Assembly: GCA_964596165.1 (NCBI GenBank)
Contig: CAZQTW010000021.1
Span: 1 to 64,000, forward strand
Origin: CAYUQT01 sp964596165
GTDB lineage: Bacteria > Planctomycetota > Phycisphaerae > UBA1845 > JAFGLZ01
Direction of reading: 5' to 3'
DNA: 64,000 bases
The notes beneath the pieces are model-generated. The model had not been told where the DNA came from, made no database searches, and saw nothing but the letters and a program-made list of their open reading frames with translations. The position numbers were made by a program, and so were the translations under genes. Of the stretch, positions 45,235-54,149 are shown piece after piece. Numbering within the stretch: the first letter of the stretch is position 1; the number at the start of each line of letters is the position of its first letter.

Positions 45235-46572
45235 CTACGTTGCGGGCGGCCGAATAACCTCCAATCCTCCCATGTAACCCCGCAATGCCTTGGGCACGGT
45301 CACGCTTCCGTCGGCGTTCTGGTACAACTCCAGGAGCGGGATCAAGATCCTGGGGCTGGCGATGACGGTATTGTTCAGCGTGTGGCAGAAGCGGACTTTC
45401 TTTTCGTTGTCGCGATATTTGAGGTTCAACCGCCGTGCCTGGAATTCGTAGAAACGGCTGGCGCTGTGCGTCTCGCCGTAATTGCCGCGCGACGGCATCC
45501 ACGTCTCAATGTCAAACTTCTGGACCTGGCCCTGCCCCAGGTCGCCGGTGCAGACGTTCACCACGCGATAAGGAAGCTCCAAGGCCTGCAAAACCGCCTC
45601 GGCGTTTGCCACGATTTCCTTGTGATGTTCAATGCTGGTCTGCTCGTCGTTCCGGCAGATGATGACCTGCTCGACCTTGTCGAACAGGTGGATCCGGTAG
45701 AGACCATAGGTGTCCTTGCCGGCGGCTCCGGCCTCTCGGCGAAAACACGTGCTCAGGGCGACATAGCGTTTCGGCAATTCGGACTCCGCGAGGATCTCCT
45801 CTCCGTGCAGCGCCGTCAGCGGCACCTCAGCCGTGCCGACCAGGCTCATTTCGTCCCGCTCGCAACGGTATGCCTGCTCCTCGCCGCCTGGAAAATAACC
45901 TGTCCCGTACATCATCGCGTCACGAACGAGAACGGGCACCGTCACCGGCGTGAAACCGCGCCCGACCATCATGTCGAGCGCCAGCCGCAAGACGGCCTGA
46001 TGCATCAGGCAGCCCGCGCCCTTGAGGAGATAGTTCCGGCTGCCGGCCAGTTTGACGCCGCGGTCGATATCGATGATGCCCAGCAGATCCCCAAGTTGGA
46101 CATGGTCCTTTACCTCGAAGTCGAACTTCGGCGGCTCACCCACTCGGCGAACCTCGACGTTCTCGCGATCGTCTTGCCCGTCGGGCACGTCGGGTGCCGG
46201 AGGCTGCGGCACCGTCAGCATGAGCGCGTCGAACTCGGTTTGGACCGTCTTGTCCTCGTCCTCCAGGGGCTTGATCGCCGCCTTGATCTCGTTCAGACGA
46301 TCCTGGACGGCCTTGGCCTCGCGAGCGAGATCCTCGGGCGACTTTCCCTCGGCGACCGCCTTTTTGTAAAAGGGACTCTTCGGATTGCGGTACAGCGCGA
46401 CCTGAGCGCCCAACTCCTTCTGCTCCTGCCGCAGGCCGTCGAGCTGTTGCTGGATTTGGCGTCGCCTGGCATCCACCGCCAGGAGGCGATCCACGTCACA
46501 GGCACACTTCTTGCGTCGAGCGGCATCGCGAACGAGCTGAGCGTTTTCACGGATGTACCGGATGTCGAGCAT
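45235..46572 (-). CDS. serS: Seryl-tRNA synthetase
   Basis: 445 residues. Charges tRNA-Ser with serine. The N-terminal ~110 residues are the helical arm (LDIRYIRENAQLVRDAARRK and a long charged coiled coil). Motif 2 reads YVALSTCFRREAGAAGKDT and motif 3 GYMGGLEVI region preceded by NADGSVTVPKALRG. TAEVPLTALHGEEI and CTGDLGQGQVQKFDIETW are further class II blocks. The ATG at 46572 follows GGGAG; the open frame upstream to 46755 is the repeat element, not protein. The element starts 26 bases before this start codon. Confidence 0.96.
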   Translation of the reverse strand: MLDIRYIRENAQLVRDAARRKKCACDVDRLLAVDARRRQIQQQLDGLRQEQKELGAQVALYRNPKSPFYKKAVAEGKSPEDLAREAKAVQDRLNEIKAAIKPLEDEDKTVQTEFDALMLTVPQPPAPDVPDGQDDRENVEVRRVGEPPKFDFEVKDHVQLGDLLGIIDIDRGVKLAGSRNYLLKGAGCLMHQAVLRLALDMMVGRGFTPVTVPVLVRDAMMYGTGYFPGGEEQAYRCERDEMSLVGTAEVPLTALHGEEILAESELPKRYVALSTCFRREAGAAGKDTYGLYRIHLFDKVEQVIICRNDEQTSIEHHKEIVANAEAVLQALELPYRVVNVCTGDLGQGQVQKFDIETWMPSRGNYGETHSASRFYEFQARRLNLKYRDNEKKVRFCHTLNNTVIASPRILIPLLELYQNADGSVTVPKALRGYMGGLEVIRPPAT

Positions 46573-46597
46573 GAATGATGACTCCCTTCTCAAAGAA

Positions 46598-46716
46598 GCC
46601 ACAGAGGTCACCGAGATCTCTTGGAATACCTCTCGGCCCCAAACAACGAAAGTCTGACACGGTGGGGCTGAGGTCGGTTTGAGTCTCTTCTCCGTGCTCT
46701 CTGTGTCCCCTGTGGC
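46598..46716. repeat. 119-bp inverted-repeat element upstream of serS
   Basis: The ends read GCCACAGAGGTCACCGAGA and, on the other strand, GCCACAGGGGACACAGAG. Nested inside, CCTC-GGCCCCA pairs with TGGGGC-GAGG, so the whole element can fold as a long imperfect hairpin. Such CACAGAG-type ends recall a dispersed repeat seen in several environmental bacterial phyla, but no other copy is in this window. It has no gene and no target duplication that I can see. Confidence 0.55.
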
Positions 46717-46724
46717 CAACCCCC

Positions 46725-46771
46725 CAAAAAAGAACCGCCCCGAGTTTCGCTGCACGCGTCTCGAGGCGGTT
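46725..46771 (-). terminator. Rho-independent terminator on the reverse strand
   Basis: AACCGCCTCGAG (46771-46760 reversed) pairs with CTCGGGGCGGTT, 12 positions with one mismatch, around a 15-base loop. CTTTTTTGG follows on the reverse strand (46732-46724). It would end the beta-propeller gene before the serS leader. Confidence 0.75.
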
Positions 46772-46969
46772 GGGTTTTCTTACGGTTACTGATTGACCAG
46801 GGCCTCAAGACGTTCGCAGCGCGAACCGATACCACCCGCTAAAATACCACGAGTAGGCACGGATCGTACTGGTCATCGTTCTTGAACCCCTGATAGACGT
46901 CGAACTGCCACGTCCCCTTATATCTTTATCGGCTCGAAACCCAACTGTCAAGAACCAATTTCGCCAAAG

Positions 46970-48928
46970 TCAGTCGGCGCCGACCCGCCGCTGCTCCACA
47001 AGATCCGGCCCGACGGCGTAGAAGAGGCTGCCGCGCGAGTCGGATACGAGGTATCTCACCGATGGGCCTTGGGAGTCAATCCGGCTCCACTTGCCGTCGC
47101 TCAGGCGAAGCCCCCACACGCCGGCCGCGCCACTGGCCGCCACCACATCATCCCTCGACGCACACAGCAGGTTGAACCCCTTCTCCGGTAACGACCAACG
47201 GCTGACGACCTTGCGGTCTTGGGGGCCTATGAGCACGAGTTCGCCGTCAGCCAGGGCGTAGACCTTGCCCTTGCCGTCCGACAAGACATGCCGGACGTCC
47301 TTGAACATCGCATCGCCGTCCTGTTGATCCGTCTTGACGTTCCAAAAGACCAGTTGACCTCCTTTGGCCACGGCGATGTGATCCGGATCGGCCGCCGCCA
47401 AACCACTGACGGCATTCCCGCCGAGTCGTCGGCCGGCCTTCTCGCCGGTGGCCAGATCGATCCACCCCAGCCCGTGCCCGGCGATCCCGTATCCGCACGG
47501 ACCGGCCACCCACACGCGCCCCTTGGGCCATTCGCACATGTACATCGGCCGATAGATGTCGTTATCGAACTGACCGACCCATTTCGGATTGGCATTCGGC
47601 GCCGGTTCAGGAACGAACGGTTTTCGCGGGTCGAAGCGATATACCATTCCACGAATGTACGAGGCAATCAGCAGTTCGTCGCCCGCCGTCAGCCAACTGT
47701 AGATCTCGCCGGTGGTCCGTGGATCGAGGTAGCCAAGGTCTGCGACTCTCCCGGTTTGTGGGTCAACCTGGGTCACGTGCAACCACTGGTAGGCCTCGAT
47801 GTAGATCTTCTCGTCCGGCCCGATCCCGACGGAGAAGATCGCGTGCGGCGTGGGTTCCACGGGAAGCTTGACCTGACAGGTCGTGGCATTTGCATCAAGC
47901 GATGAGCGGACGACCAGCGTGAAGTCCTTCCGAAGTGAATGGAGGAGTTCTGGTGGCACGTCCTCAGGAGCCCACTTGGCCACCTCGGCATGGGTCAGCG
48001 GCCTCAGCGTGTCGTCGGTGGGACCCAGAACCAGCCATCCGTCGCGCCCGGCCTGAGTCATCCACAGACGCCCCCTGCAATCGGCAAAGGCCACACTCAA
48101 CTTGCCGGTCCCATCCGGCGGCTCCAGATTTCGAATGATGTGGCCGTCCGTCCGGTCCAGCAACAGATGCAGTTCCGAGATGGCCAACCTCAGGCAGATT
48201 CGACGCCCGAACGGCGTGAGGACATACGCGAAGTTGTCCGCCGTGTAGGGCTCCGGCAGGAGGTGTTCGGCTTTCCGCGTCTTCGGGTCGAATCGATACA
48301 ACCTGGCGGGCGTGCCCATCGCGACGAGGAGTTGATCGTTTCCCAACCAGGCGAGGTCACAGACATAGTCGCCCGGACCCGGCCGGCCCAGCTTGGTGAA
48401 CGCGTTGGCGACCGGGTCGTAAACCCAAAGCAGGTTGTCATTGTAGATCTCGCCGCCGTAGATCTTGCCGTCACCGCCGGTGCAGAGTGCTCGAATGAAG
48501 AGTTTCGACGGCGAGGTCCCCACACGCTCAACGTCATCCTTGGCCGGATCGTATCGGAACAAGATGTTGCCCCGTCCGCCGAAGTAGATCCGTCCGGCCT
48601 TGTCCTGGGTCATCGCCCAGATTTCATTGGCTTCAGGGCATTTCCAGCTTCTTGCACGGCCGGTGCGAGGATCGTAGCGGACGAATTGGGAGATGTTCTG
48701 AGCACCGCTGGTCGGGTAGAAGACCCGGTGTCCGTCGGCATCCGGAAACCACTTGGAGGCAATTGGCACGGCCACCTTAAGCGGACCGGAGACGACGCGT
48801 CGTTCGAACTTCGGCCTGTCCTCGCCTGCCGACGAGGGCTGCGCGGACCGGAACACGATCTCTACAGCGCATAGGACCAGCAGACGCAAAACCTTCCAAC
48901 CAGCCTGTTTCTTGACGGGATCAGGCAT
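46970..48928 (-). CDS. Exported beta-propeller protein, function unknown
   Basis: 652 residues. Signal peptide at ~12-38 (VLRLLVLCAVEIVFRSAQPS). The rest is a chain of repeated blades such as QFVRYDPRTGRARSW, IYFGGRGNILFRYDPAKDD, YGGEIYNDNLLWVYDP and ARLYRFDPKTRKAEHL, each with YDP-type turns, as in NHL/SMP-30/lyase-like propellers; VYALADGELVLIGPQDRKVV resembles the final blades. The ATG at 48928 follows GGGAGTG and begins with the signal, while the open frame to 49174 does not. It may read or cleave a polymer outside the cell. Divergent from the Gfo/Idh gene across a 244-bp gap. Confidence 0.65.
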   Translation of the reverse strand: MPDPVKKQAGWKVLRLLVLCAVEIVFRSAQPSSAGEDRPKFERRVVSGPLKVAVPIASKWFPDADGHRVFYPTSGAQNISQFVRYDPRTGRARSWKCPEANEIWAMTQDKAGRIYFGGRGNILFRYDPAKDDVERVGTSPSKLFIRALCTGGDGKIYGGEIYNDNLLWVYDPVANAFTKLGRPGPGDYVCDLAWLGNDQLLVAMGTPARLYRFDPKTRKAEHLLPEPYTADNFAYVLTPFGRRICLRLAISELHLLLDRTDGHIIRNLEPPDGTGKLSVAFADCRGRLWMTQAGRDGWLVLGPTDDTLRPLTHAEVAKWAPEDVPPELLHSLRKDFTLVVRSSLDANATTCQVKLPVEPTPHAIFSVGIGPDEKIYIEAYQWLHVTQVDPQTGRVADLGYLDPRTTGEIYSWLTAGDELLIASYIRGMVYRFDPRKPFVPEPAPNANPKWVGQFDNDIYRPMYMCEWPKGRVWVAGPCGYGIAGHGLGWIDLATGEKAGRRLGGNAVSGLAAADPDHIAVAKGGQLVFWNVKTDQQDGDAMFKDVRHVLSDGKGKVYALADGELVLIGPQDRKVVSRWSLPEKGFNLLCASRDDVVAASGAAGVWGLRLSDGKWSRIDSQGPSVRYLVSDSRGSLFYAVGPDLVEQRRVGAD

Positions 48929-49172
48929 GGAGTGGCACTCCCGAAGTCGCGTCCGAAAGGGAGAGGATTCTCCGACTTGCGAGCCGCAACACACGGCGAT
49001 AGCGTATCGTAAGCCGCACGTTGCGGAAAGGGAATCTCGCGAATCGGCCGGCAAGGCAGAATGGCATCGCAGAGGCGTGAGATATTTCCCCGTCCTCATT
49101 TTGAAGTGTGTCTTCGGCCCGGCATAGACAACACACGCGGGGCTGCGATCGAAAAGGAAGGAGAAATCAGGC
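48929..49172. other. Divergent intergenic region
   Basis: 244 bases between the propeller and oxidoreductase starts. TTGAAG near 49101 with CATAGA 16 bases later is a weak forward promoter candidate. I see no hairpin or operator. Confidence 0.3.
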
Positions 49173-50603
49173 ATGGCGAGTTCGCAACAGATGTCGCGTC
49201 GAGGCTTCCTGGGTTGTGCGGCAACGGCGGGAGCAGCGGGGATAGCCGCGCCCTACGTCATCACCTCCGGAGCGCTCGGAGCCCAAGGACAGCCCGGGGC
49301 GAACGAACGGCTCAGTCTGGGTTTCATTGGCGTGAACGGGCAGGGCTGTTACTCGCTCAATGAGTGCCTCAAGCAGCCGGACGTGGTTGTGTCGGCCATC
49401 TGCGACGTGGACCCCAAACGACGCAACGGGGCCATTGCGCGATGCAAGGCGGCCTCCGCGACGACGTTGCCGGGCAACGCCAAGCCGACCGACCATCCGG
49501 CCAAGCCGTACACCGACTTTCGCGAGGTGCTGGCTCGGAAGGACATCGACGCGGTTGTTATGGCCCCGCCGCCGCACTGGCACGCCTTGATGGGCATCAT
49601 GGCCGCCGAAGCCGGCAAGGACTTCTACCTTGAGAAACCCATGACGCTGTACCCCGCCGAGACGCGGGCACTGGTCAATGCCGTGAAGAAACACGGCCGC
49701 ATCACACAGATCGGCACGCAGATCCACGCGACCGACAACTACCGCCGCGTGGTTGAGTACGTCCGGTCGGGCAAGCTCGGCAAGATCTGCACCGTCCGCA
49801 CGTTCAACATCCAGAACCAGGGACCCGGAGGCATCGGCCACGCCAAGGAAGAGGACTGCAAGGTGCCGGAGGGGCTCGACTGGGAGATGTGGTGTGGGCC
49901 GGCCCCGCTCCGAACGTTCAATCCGATTCTGTTCACGGGATCCTTCCACCACTGTTCGTGGATGGCCTACAGCGGCGGCTGGACGCCGGGAATGGCGCCG
50001 CACATCGTGGATCTGCCGGTCTGGGCGCTCGAGCTCGGCTGTCCGACGAGCGTCAGTGCAACCGGCGGCCGCTACGTGATCAAGGACGACGGCGACGCCT
50101 ACGACAACCATGAGGTGCTTTGGACCTATCCGGGAATGACCATGACCTGGATGAGTTCCTTGGTGAACAGCTACGGGTTTGACTTCAACGGCAAGGGTGG
50201 CCGCTCCCGGCGGATCGGCATCTACTTCCACGGCGTCAATGGAACGCTGTACGCCGATTACGGAATGCACAAGGTTGTTCCCGACGCCGCGCCCGACGAT
50301 CCCTTGTGGAAGACGGTCAAGGACCGTGTTGACACCGAACCGCCGCCGCAGTCCATACCCAAGTCCAAGGGCCATCACCGCGAGTGGCTCGACGGAATCC
50401 GCAACCGCGAGCAACCGCTTTGCAACGTCATCTACCACGCCAATATCGACATCGCGCTCACGACGTCGTTGTTGGCAATGAAGCTCGGTCGGACGATCAA
50501 TCTCGATCCGCAGACGATGAAAATCGTCGGCGATCCGGAGGCCGAGAAGGCGTCGGTCCCGGTCTACCGGGATCCGTGGAAATTCCCGGAGCAGTACCTG
50601 TAG
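49173..50603 (+). CDS. Tat-exported Gfo/Idh/MocA-family oxidoreductase
   Basis: 476 residues. The twin-arginine signal MSRRGFLGCAATAGAAGIAA directs a folded protein across the membrane. The NAD fold reads LSLGFIGVNGQGCYSLNE, AICDVDPKRRNG and DAVVMAPPPHWHALMGIMA; the catalytic region includes DFYLEKPMTLYPAETRALV with the family EKP Lys. The C-terminal part carries the planctomycete-type WEMWCGPAP and HREWLDGIRNREQP motifs. Members oxidise or reduce sugars. GGAAGGAG lies upstream. Being Tat-exported suggests a surface or periplasmic sugar substrate. Confidence 0.9.
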   Translation: MASSQQMSRRGFLGCAATAGAAGIAAPYVITSGALGAQGQPGANERLSLGFIGVNGQGCYSLNECLKQPDVVVSAICDVDPKRRNGAIARCKAASATTLPGNAKPTDHPAKPYTDFREVLARKDIDAVVMAPPPHWHALMGIMAAEAGKDFYLEKPMTLYPAETRALVNAVKKHGRITQIGTQIHATDNYRRVVEYVRSGKLGKICTVRTFNIQNQGPGGIGHAKEEDCKVPEGLDWEMWCGPAPLRTFNPILFTGSFHHCSWMAYSGGWTPGMAPHIVDLPVWALELGCPTSVSATGGRYVIKDDGDAYDNHEVLWTYPGMTMTWMSSLVNSYGFDFNGKGGRSRRIGIYFHGVNGTLYADYGMHKVVPDAAPDDPLWKTVKDRVDTEPPPQSIPKSKGHHREWLDGIRNREQPLCNVIYHANIDIALTTSLLAMKLGRTINLDPQTMKIVGDPEAEKASVPVYRDPWKFPEQYL

Positions 50604-50633
50604 CCCGCGGTCCCCACTGCTCCGATGGGACGA

Positions 50634-50670
50634 CGAACGGGCGGTCCGCGGTCGACGGACCGCCCGTTCG
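50634..50670. terminator. Perfect 15-bp hairpin after the oxidoreductase gene
   Basis: CGAACGGGCGGTCCG (50634-50648), loop CGGTCGA, CGGACCGCCCGTTCG (50656-50670). The stem is perfect and GC-rich but no T run follows, so it may be an intrinsic terminator of weak type or a pause signal before the export operon. Confidence 0.5.
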
Positions 50671-50703
50671 AGTGTCGCGGCTCGATATGCCGAGTGAGGA
50701 ACC

Positions 50704-51840
50704 ATGCGCAAGGTGGTCATCATTGCAGTGGTTGTGGCAGGCGGCATGATCGGGTGGTTGTACTGGAATCAGAGGCGCCCAACTCCACTGATCGTTTCCG
50801 GATTCATCGAAGCCGATCAGATACGCGTCGGGTCGCGTGTCGGCGGGCGCGTGGCGGAAGTCCTGGTAGCCGAAGGCCAGCCCGTCAAGGCGGGCGCCCC
50901 CCTTTTTCGCCTCGATCCCTTCGACTGGAGAGAAATGCTTCTGGAGGCCGAGTCGCAGCTTGCCACTGCCCGAGCGGAACACGAGCGACTCAAGGCGGGA
51001 TTCCGACCCGAGGAAATCGAGCAGGCGCGCGCCAAACGTGATCGTGCCGCTGCCGTTCTGGCCAAGCTCGAGGCCGGTCCTCGGCCCCGCGAGATAGAAA
51101 TCGCCCGCGAGAAACTGAAGACGGCCCAGGCCAACTTCGAACTGGCCCAATCCGAACACAAACGCATCATGAAGTTGCATCAGCAATCTCAGGCCGCGCA
51201 GATGGAGGTAGACAGGGCGATACAGGCGCTCAAGGCCGCCCAGGCCGGATGGGAATCCGCCAAGCAGGAACTGGCGCTGATGGAGGAAGGGACTCGCAAG
51301 GAGGACATCGCCGAGGCTAAGGCACTGTTGGCCGATGCCGAGGGTGGCTTGGCGCTGGTCCAACGCGGGTATCGCGCCGAGGACATTGCCAAGGCAGCGG
51401 CCCAAGTGACGGCCGCTCAGGCCCGCGTGGCCGCTATCAAGGTGCGCATGCAGGAACTCACCGTCGCCGCACCCTGCGACTGCATCGTCGAGTCGATCGA
51501 TCTTCGGCCGGGCGACCTGGTGGGACAGGGCGCTCCGTCGGCTTCCGTGCTGGACTTGTCGAGGATGTGGGTTCGCGCATACGTACCCGAATCGAGGCTG
51601 GGCGACGTCACGCTCGGCCAACGTGTACCGGTGCAAGTCGTTGGATTCCCGGGCCGGCGGTTCGGAGCCCACGTCACGTTTATCGCCCAGGAGGCCGAAT
51701 TCACGCCGCGAAACGTCCAGACCCCTGAGGAACGGAGCAAACAGGTCTTCCGCATCAAAGTCACGCTGGACGAAGGAAAAGACTGCCTCCGCGTGGGCAT
51801 GACGGCCGATGTGCTGTTGAACGAGGCGACGGGACCATGA
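50704..51840 (+). CDS. HlyD-family membrane fusion protein
   Basis: 378 residues. One N-terminal helix (VVIIAVVVAGGMIGWLYWN), then the biotinyl-like half GFIEADQIRVGSRVGGRVAE and the matching late half AAPCDCIVESIDLRPGDLVG, separated by a long coiled coil of Ala/Glu/Lys-rich repeats (PREIEIAREKLKTAQANFEL). It would bridge an inner-membrane exporter to the outer envelope. It is 68 bp before the ATPase gene. GAGGAACC precedes the ATG. Confidence 0.9.
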   Translation: MRKVVIIAVVVAGGMIGWLYWNQRRPTPLIVSGFIEADQIRVGSRVGGRVAEVLVAEGQPVKAGAPLFRLDPFDWREMLLEAESQLATARAEHERLKAGFRPEEIEQARAKRDRAAAVLAKLEAGPRPREIEIAREKLKTAQANFELAQSEHKRIMKLHQQSQAAQMEVDRAIQALKAAQAGWESAKQELALMEEGTRKEDIAEAKALLADAEGGLALVQRGYRAEDIAKAAAQVTAAQARVAAIKVRMQELTVAAPCDCIVESIDLRPGDLVGQGAPSASVLDLSRMWVRAYVPESRLGDVTLGQRVPVQVVGFPGRRFGAHVTFIAQEAEFTPRNVQTPEERSKQVFRIKVTLDEGKDCLRVGMTADVLLNEATGP

Positions 51841-51907
51841 ATTGTCTTCTCTGTCGTGCATTTCTCCGCCATCGCCACGTCGTCCGCAGCCAAGGGGTAG
51901 TCCGTCG

Positions 51908-52858
51908 ATGAGCGACGCGGTCATCCAAACCGATCGACTGACACGACGATTTGGCCACGTGGTCGCCTTGCGGGAGGTGTCGATCGAGGTACGACGAGCC
52001 GGCATCTTCGGCTTGCTCGGCCCGAACGGGTCCGGCAAATCGACGCTTATTCGCATCCTATGCGGCGTGCTTCGGCCGAGCGAAGGGAACGGAACCGTAC
52101 TCGGCGTGGACATCCGACGGGACCCCGAGGCCATTAAGCGTCGAATCGGTTACATGTCACAGCGGTTCAGCCTCTATTCCGATCTGACCGTGATCGAGAA
52201 CCTTCAATTCTATGCCCGGATCTACGGTTTGACGCCCTCACGCCAACGGGAGCGTCGACAGGCCGTGATGGACCTGACGGGCATCGGTGAATATGCCGAT
52301 CGCCTGGCGAGTCAACTGTCGGGTGGCTGGAAACAGCGATTGGCCTTGGCGTGCGCGCTGATTCATGAACCGGAAATCCTTTTCCTTGACGAGCCCACGG
52401 CGGGCATCGATCCGGTTGCGCGTCGCGAGCTGTGGGACCTTCTTTTCGAGCTGGCCCACGGCGGTGTGACCATGTTTGTCACCACACATTACATGGACGA
52501 GGCCGAACGGTGCACCCACGTGGGATACCTCTACCTCTCGCGTCTGATTGCCGTCGGCCGACCGGAATCGCTGAAGGCGATGCCTGGGGTAACGCCGATC
52601 GGCACCCATCGATTCGAGCTGCTGTGTGCCAATCCGACTGCAGCGCTGGCGAAGGCCCGAAAGATCGGCGCCGTCCGCGACGCGACGATGTTCGGCGATA
52701 CCTTGCACGTGCTCGTATCGGACGAGATAACGGCGGAGCGCCTGGTCGCCGAGTTGGCACCGAACGATCCGTCGGCATCCGCTCGACCGATCGCGCCCAG
52801 CCTGGAAGACGTCTTCGTGATCCTGAGTCGCGCCCAAGCGATGGGGGAGGCATCATGA
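51908..52858 (+). CDS. ABC transporter ATP-binding protein
   Basis: 316 residues. Walker A GLLGPNGSGKSTLIRIL, Q-loop YMSQRFSLYSDLTV, signature LSGGWKQRLALACALIH, Walker B EILFLDEPTAGIDP and H-loop FVTTHYMDEAERC are all present, the pattern of the YhhG/DrrA-type ATPases that work with ABC-2 permeases. The C-terminal extension of ~90 residues is usual for DrrA-type proteins. The ATG at 51908 follows AAGGGG; it overlaps the permease by 4 bp. Confidence 0.93.
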   Translation: MSDAVIQTDRLTRRFGHVVALREVSIEVRRAGIFGLLGPNGSGKSTLIRILCGVLRPSEGNGTVLGVDIRRDPEAIKRRIGYMSQRFSLYSDLTVIENLQFYARIYGLTPSRQRERRQAVMDLTGIGEYADRLASQLSGGWKQRLALACALIHEPEILFLDEPTAGIDPVARRELWDLLFELAHGGVTMFVTTHYMDEAERCTHVGYLYLSRLIAVGRPESLKAMPGVTPIGTHRFELLCANPTAALAKARKIGAVRDATMFGDTLHVLVSDEITAERLVAELAPNDPSASARPIAPSLEDVFVILSRAQAMGEAS

Positions 52859-54000
52859 GCGGTTTCTGGGCCATCCTGCTGAAGGAGTTCTCGCACATCC
52901 GGCGAGACCGCCTGACCCTCTTCTTCACATTCATGGTCCCCGCCCTTCAGTTGACCATCTTCGGCTACGCCATCAACGTCACGATCGACAACATCCCGAC
53001 GGCCGTGCTCGACCTGGATGGGCGGCAGGACAGTCGAAGGTTGATCGAGGCAATGTGCAATACGCGAACGTTCATGGTGGTGGAACGCTGCCAGGATGCC
53101 GAATCGCTGCGGCGATCGCTCAATTCGGGCCGTGCCAAGGTGGGCGTGTTGATCCCCGCCTCGTACTCCGAAAAACTGATCCGGCGCGAGCAGGCACACG
53201 TCCAGGTCCTGATTGACGGCGGAGACTCGCAGGTCGCCAGCACTGCGCTGAACGCGGTCAACTTGCTAGCCATGCACCTCTCCATGGGTCGAGCCCGGGC
53301 CATGGTCGAGGTTCAACAATCCGGACCGGCGCTGGACGAGCGCGGTCAGCTCTCGCTGCCCATCGAGATCCGCCCGCGACTACTCTACAACCCGGACCTT
53401 CAGAGCTCTCGCTTCTTCGTGCCGGGTTTGATCGCCATCATCCTGCAATTGGTGCTCCTGTTTTTGACCAGCTTCTCCATCGTACGCGAGCGAGAACAAG
53501 GCACGCTCGAGCAACTCTTCGTGACACCCGTCGGACGCGCGGGCCTTCTCTTCGGCAAACTGATTCCGTACACCTTGATGGCATTCTGCGAATTGTTGAT
53601 CGTCCTGGCGGTCATGGTGGCGATCTTCCGCGTTCCCATCCATGGCAGCCTCGGACTGCTGATCGGCCTGTCTACGCTCTTCATCGTCATCGTCCTCGGA
53701 CTGGGCCTGCTGATCTCGACGCTCGCCGCGACACAGCTTGAGGCCATCCAGCTTGCGTTCATCATCATGCTGCCGTCCGTGCTCCTGTCCGGATTCATGT
53801 TCCCCCGATCGGAAATGCCGCATGTGATCTACCTGATCAGTTGCGTATTGCCGGTAACATACTTCATCGAGATTCTGCGAGGGGTGATCGTTCGGGGAGC
53901 CGACCTGATCGACCTGACGCCGCACATCCTCAGCCTGTCGGCCTGTGGCGTGGTCATCCTCATACTCAGCCTGACGCGATTCAGAAAACAGATTGACTGA
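52855..54000 (+). CDS. ABC-2-type permease (YhhJ/YbhR-like)
   Basis: 381 residues. N-terminal helix LTLFFTFMVPALQLTIFGYA, a large external domain (~35-215), then five membrane helices (LIAIILQLVLLFLTSFSIV, ELLIVLAVMVAIFRV, LGLGLLISTLAATQLE, AFIIMLPSVLLSGFMFPRSE). This is the standard form of permeases that dimerise with a separate ATPase and an HlyD protein to expel drugs or lipids. Starts at ATG 52855 in the ATGA overlap with the ATPase. No outer membrane channel gene is present. Confidence 0.92.
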   Translation: MSGFWAILLKEFSHIRRDRLTLFFTFMVPALQLTIFGYAINVTIDNIPTAVLDLDGRQDSRRLIEAMCNTRTFMVVERCQDAESLRRSLNSGRAKVGVLIPASYSEKLIRREQAHVQVLIDGGDSQVASTALNAVNLLAMHLSMGRARAMVEVQQSGPALDERGQLSLPIEIRPRLLYNPDLQSSRFFVPGLIAIILQLVLLFLTSFSIVREREQGTLEQLFVTPVGRAGLLFGKLIPYTLMAFCELLIVLAVMVAIFRVPIHGSLGLLIGLSTLFIVIVLGLGLLISTLAATQLEAIQLAFIIMLPSVLLSGFMFPRSEMPHVIYLISCVLPVTYFIEILRGVIVRGADLIDLTPHILSLSACGVVILILSLTRFRKQID

Positions 54001-54149
54001 TTCGCAGGGGGGTATTCGATCGGTCACGTTTCGGCTTCCCCGTTGCCATCGGGCCTGAAACGGGTATCATCCCTGATCGTACCGAAGTGTGACCTTTGGC
54101 CGCTGGTCGCGGAATTCCGAGGAATGTGGGTAGCATAGGAGCAAGACAC

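Noticed and set aside
50497..52134. Reverse open frame of 545 codons across HlyD and ATPase genes
   Set aside because: Spans two clear forward genes and is low-complexity; no motif.
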